This document shows positions 1 to 8,203 of a stretch of DNA of 64,000 bases, in pieces. The stretch spans positions 744,001-808,000 of the forward strand of contig OZ245731.1 in the NCBI GenBank assembly GCA_965227155.1, in the 5' to 3' direction. Within the stretch, counting starts at the first letter, position 1. Each line of letters starts with the position of its first letter. Position numbers and translations under genes: made by a program. The notes under the pieces were generated by a model, which did not search any database, had not been told where the DNA came from, and saw only the letters and a list, made by a program, of their open reading frames with translations. The stretch is from UBA6059 sp965227155 (GTDB taxonomy: Bacteria; Bacteroidota; Bacteroidia; Cytophagales; Cyclobacteriaceae).

Positions 1-53
1 TAGCCTGTGATAGGCCAAAGCAGTACCACAAAAAATAGTTTAAAATATCGCAT
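1..53 (-). CDS. N-terminal fragment of an exported protein (partial)
   Basis: Reading the minus strand from an ATG at 53 gives an open frame to the window edge that starts MRYFKLFFVVLLWPITG. This is a positive residue followed by a hydrophobic stretch, as in a Sec signal peptide or membrane anchor. Only 17 residues lie in the window, so no family can be named. The ATG follows a T/A-rich stretch (54-64 on the plus strand), consistent with a leader. It could be chance, because a 17-codon open frame is short; the signal-like composition is the only support. Confidence 0.4.
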   Translation of the reverse strand, partial: MRYFKLFFVVLLWPITG

Positions 54-596
54 CCTGTTTTTTTTTGAGTTTTCTAGAGGCTAGATGCAATACGGATGTA
101 TTGGGTTGCATCGTGAAGAAAAGAATTTTGATAAAATGGCAGGCTTCAGCAATCCAATATTATATTTTCTTGCAACTATATATTATAGGACAATGGAAGT
201 GAACTAAAATCATTAAAATTACCAAGTAAAAAAGGAGGCCAAATTAATGACCCCCCATTACAAATAGGTGATTATTAACTGTGTTGCATCCTGAATAAAT
301 AAACAGAAATACTTAGCTTATACCCTGCATTTTTGAAGTGTCTTAAGAAAAGGTCGTTATGGTATTTATCATTAAATAAGCGAAAATAACTTAGAGCGAT
401 ATTTAAATGAATGTGCTGCCAGGTTCAATGAAAGACCATCAGCATCACAAACTAAGTTTCATTTATTTTTTAGAATAAAGTGAGAGTACTTTATCTTGTA
501 AAAGATTAGTTAATAAATAGTTTTGTGTTAACTTAAGATGGAATTAGTGCAACATATTTAGTTTATTTGATGTTCTAGCTATAGAATCAACTAATT
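54..596. other. AT-rich intergenic region with transposase debris
   Basis: No intact gene is visible here. The stretch is very AT-rich compared with the genes further right. It holds a small hairpin (CAATAC 88-93, loop GGAT, GTATTG 98-103) upstream of the minus-strand gene at the edge, and a short reading frame resembling the end of an IS1595-type transposase (listed separately). The rest shows no recognisable signal. Confidence 0.5.
376..483 (+). pseudogene. Remnant of an IS1595/ISXO2-type transposase C-terminus
   Basis: The frame through 388-483 reads NLERYLNECAARFNERPS and continues to a TGA at 481. The pattern LxRYLxExxxRFNxR is typical of the C-terminal end of ISXO2-like (IS1595 family) DDE transposases, where it follows the catalytic core. 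The frame is closed by a TAA at 373, so only about 35 codons of the 3' end survive and no catalytic residues remain. I saw no flanking inverted repeats. This suggests old insertion activity at this AT-rich edge. The match is from memory of the motif, so confidence is moderate. Confidence 0.35.
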
Positions 597-797
597 ATGA
601 ATTTAAAAGATAAATTTTATTTATATCTATTTGATAAACCTCAAGAGGTTGAATTAACCAATTCACCTAATGAGCTACTTTCAAAGTCTTGGCATCTAGC
701 TGGATATTTTTTAACAGATAGCTCATTAAAAGAATTAAGCTCTTTATCAAAAGATAAAAAGCAAGAGTTATTACACAAACTAGAAAGTGTTGAATAA
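597..797 (+). CDS. Small hypothetical protein upstream of the DUF2335 gene
   Basis: A 66-residue ORF with an ATG start and a soluble, lysine/leucine-rich product without signal peptide or membrane segment. It overlaps the following gene by 11 bases (stop 795-797, next start GTG at 787), so the two are probably translationally coupled. I do not recognise the family. Two things favour a real gene: the tight coupling, and its similar AT-rich composition to the DUF2335 gene. It may be a partner of that membrane protein, but nothing in the sequence shows what it does. Confidence 0.55.
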   Translation: MNLKDKFYLYLFDKPQEVELTNSPNELLSKSWHLAGYFLTDSSLKELSSLSKDKKQELLHKLESVE

Positions 798-1317
798 GCC
801 ATTTTCTACTAAAGAAAAAGTTGAACAGTTAATTTTACAAGAATCCCCCAATGCTTTTAATGGGTTAAGTAGAACCCAAAAAGACAGAATAGTTAATGCT
901 TTTATAAAAAGTACCCCATCAGAAGGGGCTAAAGTTGAGTCGTTTCAGGCTATGCGTTATGCCGGCCCTATTCCTCATCCTGATTTAATGGAAGGGTTTA
1001 AAAGGGTAGATGAGTCATTACCAGACAAAATAATGAGTATGGCAAACGAAGCTCAAAATCACTTTATATCTAAAGAGAATAAAATTATTGATGGTTATTT
1101 TGATTTGAAAAAATCGGGTCAAGCTTATGCCTTTTATTTGGCAGTTATTTTTATAATCGGATCATTTGGTTTAGTTGTAGCCGGTAAAGACATAGCTGGC
1201 TATGTTTCTTTAGCGTTTGGTATAGTCTCGATTGCAGGTATGTTTTTAGGATCAAAAACAAATATTGATATTAGAAAGCCTAAAGATAGTGTTGATAATA
1301 GTGAAAGTGATGAATAG
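787..1317 (+). CDS. DUF2335 family membrane protein
   Basis: A 176-residue protein with a soluble N-terminal part and two adjacent transmembrane segments (about 118-135 and 139-156), followed by a short polar tail. The signature of DUF2335 is present in the stretch YAGPIPHPDLMEGFKRVDES (about 58-77) and in the following helix with PDKIMSMANEAQNHF. DUF2335 proteins are small predicted inner-membrane proteins of unknown function, often found in accessory DNA. The start is GTG at 787, inside the end of the upstream ORF; TTG at 790 is the only near alternative. The region is AT-rich relative to the rest of the window and sits beside transposase debris, which suggests acquisition by transfer. Confidence 0.8.
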   Translation: MLNKPFSTKEKVEQLILQESPNAFNGLSRTQKDRIVNAFIKSTPSEGAKVESFQAMRYAGPIPHPDLMEGFKRVDESLPDKIMSMANEAQNHFISKENKIIDGYFDLKKSGQAYAFYLAVIFIIGSFGLVVAGKDIAGYVSLAFGIVSIAGMFLGSKTNIDIRKPKDSVDNSESDE

Positions 1318-1485
1318 GGCAAAAGACAAAAAGAAACTTTCAGAAAATAAGGAAAAAAAGGAAAGACAAGAGTGCTATATGATGTCGTTCTAAAAGCTTC
1401 TATCGATAGACGACCACCACCGCGAAATTTTAGAAAGGCTTGTTAGCAGCCTTATCCTTTTAAGAAGACCTTCTTAAACTGTTGT

Positions 1486-4400
1486 TTACCTTAAAATATA
1501 CAGCTTACCATAGCCATCTTTAAAAGCACTATCGCCGAAAGTAACCCTATGGTCCAGGCCGTTTTGGGATTCAGGGAAAACTACCCGGTACAGATACACG
1601 CCATTGGCTAGTTGGTCGCCAAATTCATCCGTGCCATTCCAGGCATATTCTGTGATGTTATTGCCTACTTTGATGGTGCCAATTTCATCCTGAGTGATTT
1701 CTCGCACTACCCTACCATTGATGGTCATGATCTGAATTTTCATCCGGTCAGGAACCACACTGCCCGTAAGCGTAAATACAAATCTGGTGCTAGACGAGAA
1801 GGGATTTGGGTAGGGATAAAAATGAGAAATAGTTGATTCATTGACCACCTCAAAATTGATTTCGTAAGGCTCTACTCCGCTAGGATTGCCAGTACCATCC
1901 GTAGCCTGCACCCTTAAGCCATATACCCCATCCTCAAGGTTTTGGGGTTGATATTCAACTCTAAAGTCCTCATTCTCTGAGGCTGGCGTCCAGTTTATAT
2001 CCGATCCACCCAGACTTACACGCTCGTAGATACAGGTTTCGCAGGGTTCTTTAAGGAAAATATTCACACCGGCTGTGTCGGTTTTCTGAACAAGCGTGTT
2101 GAAGTCTTTTACAAGGATCGTGATTCTCGGATTGGGAGAAACGATATCACCATCCATGATGTAGCTTCCATCGAAGGATACATCCAGTATCGGATTGGTA
2201 TTGTCGCTACCAATAAATAAATAATTCACCAGGCTAACCTGATTGTTGCCAATAATACGTTCGATATCACTTCTCGGGGTGGCACTTACATTGAGGATCT
2301 GCGCACCATTTCCATTTTCCGTATTGATCGGTACCTGTATGGTAATGCTATCTCCGGCAGTGGGCGGTGCTACATTAAAGATAGTTTCTGCCACTGCCCT
2401 TGTCGCACTATTGATCTGTGTTGCCACTACTTCCAGTGAGTCTGTGTAATCCGAAGTAGAAATATTCCAATAGGTAAACTCCACTACTGCTACCTCCCCC
2501 TGCTGTACATTCTTGCGAGATGCATTATCCTTCCGCATCAGAATACCCTCAGGAGATGCCTCGTAATCGATCACCCAATGATCAAATTGTGGCGGCACCA
2601 ATAAATCTGATGCGGGTATATCCATTCTCAATCTTAAAAATGGAAAGTTATCGGCATTGATAAAGCCAATATTGAAGGCAGCGTCAGTCAGCTGAGTCAG
2701 TAATGATTCAGTGCCGTTTGGTCGCACGCCAAAAATGCTTACCGTATAATCCTCTTCATTTTGGTGGTTGATGTCTGCGTAATACTGCCTCCACCTATTT
2801 ACCGGGCCTATTAAGGGTGAGGTGATGGTGCCACTATTATTTTGACCTTCTACAGATTCATCCAGAAATACCACCTGCTGATCCTGAGGCAGCGCAGAGC
2901 CATTATCCGTAACCACGATGGCAGAACCGGGGGTACCACCTTTTCTCCCCAAAGCGATCAGAGGTTCACCCGGACTTAGGCTATTGATGGTAGATCGGGC
3001 TATGCCCACATCTTCGAGCGCATTGATGACCTGATTATCAAAAGCTCCAAAGTTCATTGATCCGATAGTGAAGATCAATACATACTCTGCTTCACCAAGG
3101 TTATCAACAAATTGATTGAGGAACCGGGGGCCTCCACCTGATTGACCTGAATTATAAATATCATTCAATCGAAAATTATAAACTACCTGTGGTATCCGAC
3201 CACAAACCCTATCATTCAACACATCTGCACCACCCAAATCCAGGACCTTGTAAGGAATGGCCGACTGCCGATCAAAACCCATCATATTGAGTGTATTATC
3301 CCGACAGAATGGATCTAATGGTGAGGAATTGACCATGTAATTCAACCCACTTAAAAGCACCTCAATATCGCCAATTGACCTACCTTGGGCATTGGCGCCA
3401 TGTGTGATCACCGAAAGGTTTTTGATGATAGACTCAAAAGTCCACTCCCTGGTGTTTTCATTGAAAGATAGCCCATCGACCTGCAAGTCATCATATTGAC
3501 CGGGATGTTGAATGGCCCAGCCGCTATTGATTCCGGGTATCCAACTGAACGAGCTTGCCACTGGATCAGCCGATTCGCCGGGCTTAGGATCTGTGAAGCG
3601 GGTTCTCCAGTAAATGGTAGTAGTGTCTTGTAAGGCTGAAAAGTCAACCTCAAAAGTAGCCAGACCGGTTGCCTGCTGTGTGAAATTACGCCTGAAACCA
3701 CTGCTAAAATCAGGTACAGAGTCGTACTCCATGAAAAACCCACGTGACTCATTACTTGACAAGTCTGAAGCCTGCACGATAAATCTCACTGTTTGGCTTT
3801 GCAGTACACCCAGGTCTGCCGGGAAAATATTAGTGGTACTGCCTCCGCTGATCACAAAGTCAACTGTTACACTGTTGTTGGTTTCATCCAATTCATTGAT
3901 GCCGTTTTGTGGATCTATCGTGATGCTAAAGGAATTGACTCCCTCATTGTCATTCTCAGGGTCATTGGTTATGGTAAATTCTAAAATATCCTCCCTTAAA
4001 ACAGCCGGGAAAGTACGTAATGGATAATCAATTACTGTTCCGTTGCCCAGTGTGCGGGACACTCTGATGGTCAACGGAGCTTCATCAAACTTGGCAAAAT
4101 TGATCACAGGTATTTCCAGCTTAAAGGAATCCAGTTTTGAGGTTACCTGCTCATCTTCAAAAGCGCTGACACCAACAGATAGTTCATCGATGGTATAATC
4201 CGGTAAAGTAGCGTCGAATACTTTTATGGCTGGATCGCCTAACAATACGAATTGATTTACCTGCGTGATATGCTCCGGATTGGTACCATTTTGTTCAAAA
4301 TACCTTCGTCCTACTTCTGTTTTTATTTTTCCCAGGGTTTGGCCAAAGAAGCTCTCATCAGCAAAGGCTGTTGCATAGAATTGCTCCGTATAATCCCGCA

Positions 4401-6528
4401 GGTTAGATGAAAATGCTTGCTTGCTATGCGCCATAAAACCCAGAGCCCCTTTATCCTTCGCAGCTATCCAGTCTTCGCCAAAAGGTATCGCATCACTAAA
4501 TAAATCCCCGGCATTGCAGCCATTGACCAAAATGATTGGATAACGACCTTTATTGTCATAACCAAAGGCCGGATTGGTTACAAACCCGATATCGATATCG
4601 GTAGCAAATGAGCCTGAATGACCGAAAAATGTAATTAAGGCCTTGCCTGAATTTACCTCTTCTGTAATGTTGAAAAATTCTACAGCCTGGGTGGTTTGCT
4701 TGGTTTCAGTGACTACATCAGCACCGAGATACTTACCCTCAGCAATGTTTTCAAAAGCATCTACATATTGCCTGAAGCGTGCCTGCTCAGAGAGGTTAGC
4801 GCCACCACTGAGGTGAATAATATCTTTTCGCCAAAGCGCATCGTAAGGTTGGGCCTCCATTTCAATGACCTTATCCAGGTAATTTTGAACGTCAGCGGCA
4901 TTTTTGGCATTAAGACGACCAACAGGAATACTGGAATTGTAGGGGCCATCAAATAAACTTGTAGAGAATAACGCATCTGCCCCAGGATACCCAAAAGTAG
5001 GCACATAGTTGATCAGGCTGGTGGTTTCTGGATTGCGCCGATAATAATTGTAATTCACCGATATGCCTTTACCAATCAGAAACAGGAACTGCTCTTCATT
5101 TTGCCGCACAAAATGTGTGACCATATTTTTGATGGCTATGGAAGACGGTATACCATATGCAAATTGGTCAAAAACTTCCTCTATGTTGATATCCAATACG
5201 CTGTAACCACCTCCGGCCGGGGATCTTCTGTAATCAGCATAAGCAGCAACGGGATCTCCTGACACATTAGCACCTGACCTTAAATCAGGGTGTGAAATGA
5301 TCATAAAATCATATTCACCTTCAAGGTTTGTGAAATTGACCTGCTCTAGCCGCTGGACATCATTAACCGTAGATGCAGCCAAAATTTTCGCACCCTGGTT
5401 GGTATTTCTTACCATAGCTCGCAGTTGGTTGCCTGCCAATGTGGCCCCAATGCGGATCACATTATGCGGATCCCTGATATCGAATAACCGGGTCCCTGTT
5501 GGAGCATTGGCTATTTCAAGGTATGAATTGCCGTTGCTGGAGTTCTCTAGGTCGAACTTTACCAGAGAGCCACTATTCATATCATAGGCCTGGGGGAAAG
5601 TGAGCTTGATGTAGGAAACAGAAACCCTGTCGGCCTGACCATCTACCCCTCTAGCTGTGGTTCGCACTACCAATTCACCGGTGGCAGAGATATCAGACCA
5701 AGCCAGATTGGAGGTAAAAGTATTGACATCATCCTGTATCCAGGCTGCTGTGCCAATTGTGCGTAAGGCATTGGTATTGGCGCCCACCTGTATTTCCACC
5801 TGATGTGCATTATTATTGCGACCAGCCAAAAGAATTTCAAGTCTTGGTGTACCAAGTGCAGGTTGCCCATCCACAATACCTGTTAAGGTAAAAGTCCGGG
5901 ATTGGTTGCGACTAAAAGCCTCTCCGGTAAAGCCTTCACCATAATCGTACTCAGACAATACGATGCTGTTCTGCGGCGGGTAACTTCTGCCTTCATGGTA
6001 TTGTGCAGTTTGCAGAAGTAATATTTCACGGTTATGAAAATCCTCTGCGGGCAGGTTATTGATATTATTATCTGTGTATTGCTGCCTTCTTTTACCAGCA
6101 GTACTGGTCTCAAACCAGGTAAGGAAATACGCACTGCTATCTGAAAAAAGACTATGGTAGGCATGAGGCTGGGCCTCAGATTCGAGGTACAGGCGCGTAT
6201 CTAAGGTGCCATCATTTTTCTGTCCATAAAACTCAATGAAGTCAGAAGTATTGAAAACACCATCAGCCTGCCCTTCTATAAAAATGGCCTGCTCCTGACC
6301 TCTATGAAATAATTGGATTCTACGTGGATCTATGCTGCTGATGGGCACGCCAGAGGCTGTCAATGCTTCATGGCTGATCCTATAAATGCCATCTTCAGCA
6401 ACTTTGAGTTTGAAATAGGTTTTATTATAATCTATCCAGGCATTCTCATTTTGTGCCATCCCATGGTGGAAGAAACCAAAAGCTCCAACCACGAAAATCA
6501 ATAGACTATTCTTCAAGGTTGATCTCAT
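1486..6528 (-). CDS. porU2: Putative type IX secretion sortase, PorU2-like (peptidase family C25)
   Basis: A 1680-residue exported protein with a signal peptide (hydrophobic 8-24, cleavage near MAQN). A gingipain-like C25 peptidase domain spans about 405-775. Its catalytic dyad is visible as His637 in FFGHSGS and Cys671 in LVNGCNAGD. CARDB/Ig-like beta domains follow, and the end (about 1590-1680) is an FlgD/T9SS-sorting-like module with YPNPF and ANGVYLYRV. In type IX secretion, PorU cleaves the C-terminal sorting domain of cargo at the cell surface and joins the cargo to anionic LPS. Classical PorU is about 1100-1300 residues, so the longer form plus the PorV-like neighbour fit the PorU2 subgroup. 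The gene overlaps the upstream porV2-like gene by 23 bases, hence one operon. Cargo preference cannot be read from the sequence. Confidence 0.85.
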   Translation of the reverse strand: MRSTLKNSLLIFVVGAFGFFHHGMAQNENAWIDYNKTYFKLKVAEDGIYRISHEALTASGVPISSIDPRRIQLFHRGQEQAIFIEGQADGVFNTSDFIEFYGQKNDGTLDTRLYLESEAQPHAYHSLFSDSSAYFLTWFETSTAGKRRQQYTDNNINNLPAEDFHNREILLLQTAQYHEGRSYPPQNSIVLSEYDYGEGFTGEAFSRNQSRTFTLTGIVDGQPALGTPRLEILLAGRNNNAHQVEIQVGANTNALRTIGTAAWIQDDVNTFTSNLAWSDISATGELVVRTTARGVDGQADRVSVSYIKLTFPQAYDMNSGSLVKFDLENSSNGNSYLEIANAPTGTRLFDIRDPHNVIRIGATLAGNQLRAMVRNTNQGAKILAASTVNDVQRLEQVNFTNLEGEYDFMIISHPDLRSGANVSGDPVAAYADYRRSPAGGGYSVLDINIEEVFDQFAYGIPSSIAIKNMVTHFVRQNEEQFLFLIGKGISVNYNYYRRNPETTSLINYVPTFGYPGADALFSTSLFDGPYNSSIPVGRLNAKNAADVQNYLDKVIEMEAQPYDALWRKDIIHLSGGANLSEQARFRQYVDAFENIAEGKYLGADVVTETKQTTQAVEFFNITEEVNSGKALITFFGHSGSFATDIDIGFVTNPAFGYDNKGRYPIILVNGCNAGDLFSDAIPFGEDWIAAKDKGALGFMAHSKQAFSSNLRDYTEQFYATAFADESFFGQTLGKIKTEVGRRYFEQNGTNPEHITQVNQFVLLGDPAIKVFDATLPDYTIDELSVGVSAFEDEQVTSKLDSFKLEIPVINFAKFDEAPLTIRVSRTLGNGTVIDYPLRTFPAVLREDILEFTITNDPENDNEGVNSFSITIDPQNGINELDETNNSVTVDFVISGGSTTNIFPADLGVLQSQTVRFIVQASDLSSNESRGFFMEYDSVPDFSSGFRRNFTQQATGLATFEVDFSALQDTTTIYWRTRFTDPKPGESADPVASSFSWIPGINSGWAIQHPGQYDDLQVDGLSFNENTREWTFESIIKNLSVITHGANAQGRSIGDIEVLLSGLNYMVNSSPLDPFCRDNTLNMMGFDRQSAIPYKVLDLGGADVLNDRVCGRIPQVVYNFRLNDIYNSGQSGGGPRFLNQFVDNLGEAEYVLIFTIGSMNFGAFDNQVINALEDVGIARSTINSLSPGEPLIALGRKGGTPGSAIVVTDNGSALPQDQQVVFLDESVEGQNNSGTITSPLIGPVNRWRQYYADINHQNEEDYTVSIFGVRPNGTESLLTQLTDAAFNIGFINADNFPFLRLRMDIPASDLLVPPQFDHWVIDYEASPEGILMRKDNASRKNVQQGEVAVVEFTYWNISTSDYTDSLEVVATQINSATRAVAETIFNVAPPTAGDSITIQVPINTENGNGAQILNVSATPRSDIERIIGNNQVSLVNYLFIGSDNTNPILDVSFDGSYIMDGDIVSPNPRITILVKDFNTLVQKTDTAGVNIFLKEPCETCIYERVSLGGSDINWTPASENEDFRVEYQPQNLEDGVYGLRVQATDGTGNPSGVEPYEINFEVVNESTISHFYPYPNPFSSSTRFVFTLTGSVVPDRMKIQIMTINGRVVREITQDEIGTIKVGNNITEYAWNGTDEFGDQLANGVYLYRVVFPESQNGLDHRVTFGDSAFKDGYGKLYILR

Positions 6529-7594
6529 CGAATGATACTTTTATAGAAAAAACATGAGAATACAATGATTCTGACTGATCGCCTATATCTGTCAGGGCGT
6601 AATCTATATCCACCTTACCCAACTGAAAACCTAACCCGAAGGTAGCCTGCATATTCATATAGGTGCTGGCATCAAAATCCTTGATCTGTTGTATTTGGCC
6701 CAGACCTGCTCGCAGGTAAAATGATCGATTGTAATCAAATTCCAGCCCAAGCCTTGGGTCTACAGATGCAAAACCAGATTTAATCAGGGTATTTCTTTTA
6801 CCATCAAAAGTTACTTCCAGGTCTGCACTGGCCAGCAAGCCGACTTTATTTACAAGCTGAAATTGCCTTGCGCCACCCAGCACCATTCTTGGCAGGGTAA
6901 TTTCAATAGAGTTTTGAGGTATATCGTTGCCTGTCAGGTTATAAGTATCGCTTACCAGATCGGGATTATGACTCCAGGCGTTGAAAGTGCTGGTGACATC
7001 CCTGAAAGTCAGCCCCAGCATCCACGCACCTATCTGTTTTTTTGCACCCAAGTCAAAACCAAAGCCCCATGCATTGGCAAAATCACCAACCGTTCTATGG
7101 ATGATCTTAACATTGCCGCCTACATCCAATCCATTAAAAATGGGTAATCGACGAGCATAAGAAAGTAAAAAGGCATAATCAGCAGCAGAAAAGAACTGCA
7201 CATTATTGTAATTAACGGCTCCATTGGCATCAAACAAAAACCGGGTATCCGGTATGTTATCCACACCAAACCTTACAATGCTCACGCCCAACCGGCTTAC
7301 ACTATCAGCTGGTGCGGTAAATGCTAAATAATCATAATTGGCAAGGCCTGCAAAATAGGCAGCATGCATAAAAGAGGCCTGGTAGCGACTTGGCAGGTCT
7401 AATAAACCCGCCGGATTCCAGTAGCCCGCCGTTACATCATTGGCAATAGCAACCTGACTGCCTGACATGGCAAGACCTCTGGCCCCAACACCTATAGCCA
7501 GAAACTCATTGCTATATTTTGGAGCAACAGCCTGGCTCCACACCTGCCCGGTAAAGAATAGGAAAATAAAAACTGTTAAAAGGAGAATTCTCAT
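6506..7594 (-). CDS. porV2: PorV/PorQ family outer membrane protein, PorV2-like
   Basis: A 362-residue outer-membrane beta-barrel protein of the PorV/PorQ (FadL-related) family. Family features are the N-terminal stretch EFLAIGVGARGLAMSGS and the following NDVTAGYWNPAGL, then regular amphipathic beta strands to the end. PorV carries type IX cargo from the translocon to the PorU sortase. Here it is the first gene of a two-gene operon with a PorU2-like sortase. The ATG at 7594 is preferred, because it puts a clean signal peptide (RILLLTVFIFLFFTG, cleavage near WSQA) at the N-terminus. The longer frame needs a TTG start at 7618 and adds eight residues with no purpose. An isolated Bacteroidota -7 box lies upstream at 7686-7693. 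Confidence 0.85.
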   Translation of the reverse strand: MRILLLTVFIFLFFTGQVWSQAVAPKYSNEFLAIGVGARGLAMSGSQVAIANDVTAGYWNPAGLLDLPSRYQASFMHAAYFAGLANYDYLAFTAPADSVSRLGVSIVRFGVDNIPDTRFLFDANGAVNYNNVQFFSAADYAFLLSYARRLPIFNGLDVGGNVKIIHRTVGDFANAWGFGFDLGAKKQIGAWMLGLTFRDVTSTFNAWSHNPDLVSDTYNLTGNDIPQNSIEITLPRMVLGGARQFQLVNKVGLLASADLEVTFDGKRNTLIKSGFASVDPRLGLEFDYNRSFYLRAGLGQIQQIKDFDASTYMNMQATFGLGFQLGKVDIDYALTDIGDQSESLYSHVFSIKVSFDEINLEE

Positions 7595-7685
7595 TGATAC
7601 ATAACCAATAATATGCAATTTACCGCATTGGCAACCAAAAGAAAACTATTCAAAAAGCATTCGATGAAAATGGTTTTCTGTCCTA

Positions 7686-7693
7686 CAAAAGTA
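7686..7693 (-). promoter_or_regulatory. Possible Bacteroidota -7 element for porV2-porU2
   Basis: On the minus strand this reads TACTTTTG, a full match to the Bacteroidota -7 consensus TAnnTTTG, about 92 bases upstream of the porV2 ATG. No matching TTTG -33 box stands at the expected 19-21 base distance, so this is a weak call. Confidence 0.3.
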
Positions 7694-7727
7694 TAGAAGT
7701 AAGTGTTATTTATTGTACTATTCTAAT

Positions 7728-7741
7728 TAATCATATGATTA
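7728..7741. promoter_or_regulatory. 14-bp perfect palindrome, possible operator
   Basis: TAATCATATGATTA is its own reverse complement. It lies between the divergent porV2 and padR genes, about 115 bases upstream of the padR start. PadR-family repressors often bind palindromes near their own promoters, so autoregulation is plausible. The ten-base core ATCATATGAT recurs in the leader of the flavoprotein gene (47389-47398). The region is AT-rich, so a chance palindrome cannot be excluded. Confidence 0.35.
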
Positions 7742-7855
7742 TAATATGAAATTTAGGGGTTTGGTAATATTTTTTATCTAGTACTTGGCTTTACAAGGTA
7801 CTTTTCCGTATCAACTAAAGAAGGTCAAAAATTTAGTCATTGAAAATGGAGTGCG

Positions 7856-8203
7856 ATGAAGATAGAAAACACACAGGTGCAGATGCGGAAAGGTATATTA
7901 GAATTCTGCATTTTGCATATCATATCCAGAGGGGAAGTATACGCTTCTGATATGTTAAATGAACTTACATCGGCTAAAATTATGGTTGTAGAGGGTACTT
8001 TATATCCCTTACTGACCAGGTTGCGTAAAGCAGGGCTGGTGGATTATAAATGGGTGGAATCCAATAGTGGGCCACCCCGCAAATACTATACACTTACTGA
8101 AGATGGAAAGGTGTTTTTAGACCAGCTTAACGGTACATGGGATGAACTGGAAAGCTCTACCAAGCAGATTATTCGAAATAAAAACGGCAAAAAATCATCA
8201 TGA
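7856..8203 (+). CDS. PadR family transcriptional regulator
   Basis: A 115-residue winged-helix DNA-binding protein of the short PadR type, without the C-terminal dimer extension of long PadR proteins. The N-terminal helix QMRKGILEFCILHII, the central EGTLYPLLTRLRKAGLV recognition-helix/wing region, and the end GPPRKYYTLTEDG are all standard family features. Its stop overlaps the start of the next gene by four bases (ATGA, 8200-8203), so it is co-translated with the PspC protein. In Bacteroidota this pairing is common, and the regulator probably controls its own operon in response to envelope stress. A palindrome upstream is a candidate binding site. Confidence 0.9.
   Translation: MKIENTQVQMRKGILEFCILHIISRGEVYASDMLNELTSAKIMVVEGTLYPLLTRLRKAGLVDYKWVESNSGPPRKYYTLTEDGKVFLDQLNGTWDELESSTKQIIRNKNGKKSS

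Noticed and set aside
1459..1478. Perfect inverted repeat TTTAAGAAG / CTTCTTAAA after the porU2 gene as a terminator
   Set aside because: The loop is only two bases unless inner pairs open, and no T-run follows on the minus strand. It may still be a transcript-end hairpin, but I cannot support it.
7595..7618. TTG start that would lengthen the PorV2-like protein by eight residues
   Set aside because: The ATG at 7594 begins a textbook signal peptide. The extension would place polar residues before it. The same reasoning was applied to the TTG starts at 12191, 16601, 45286 and 47964.
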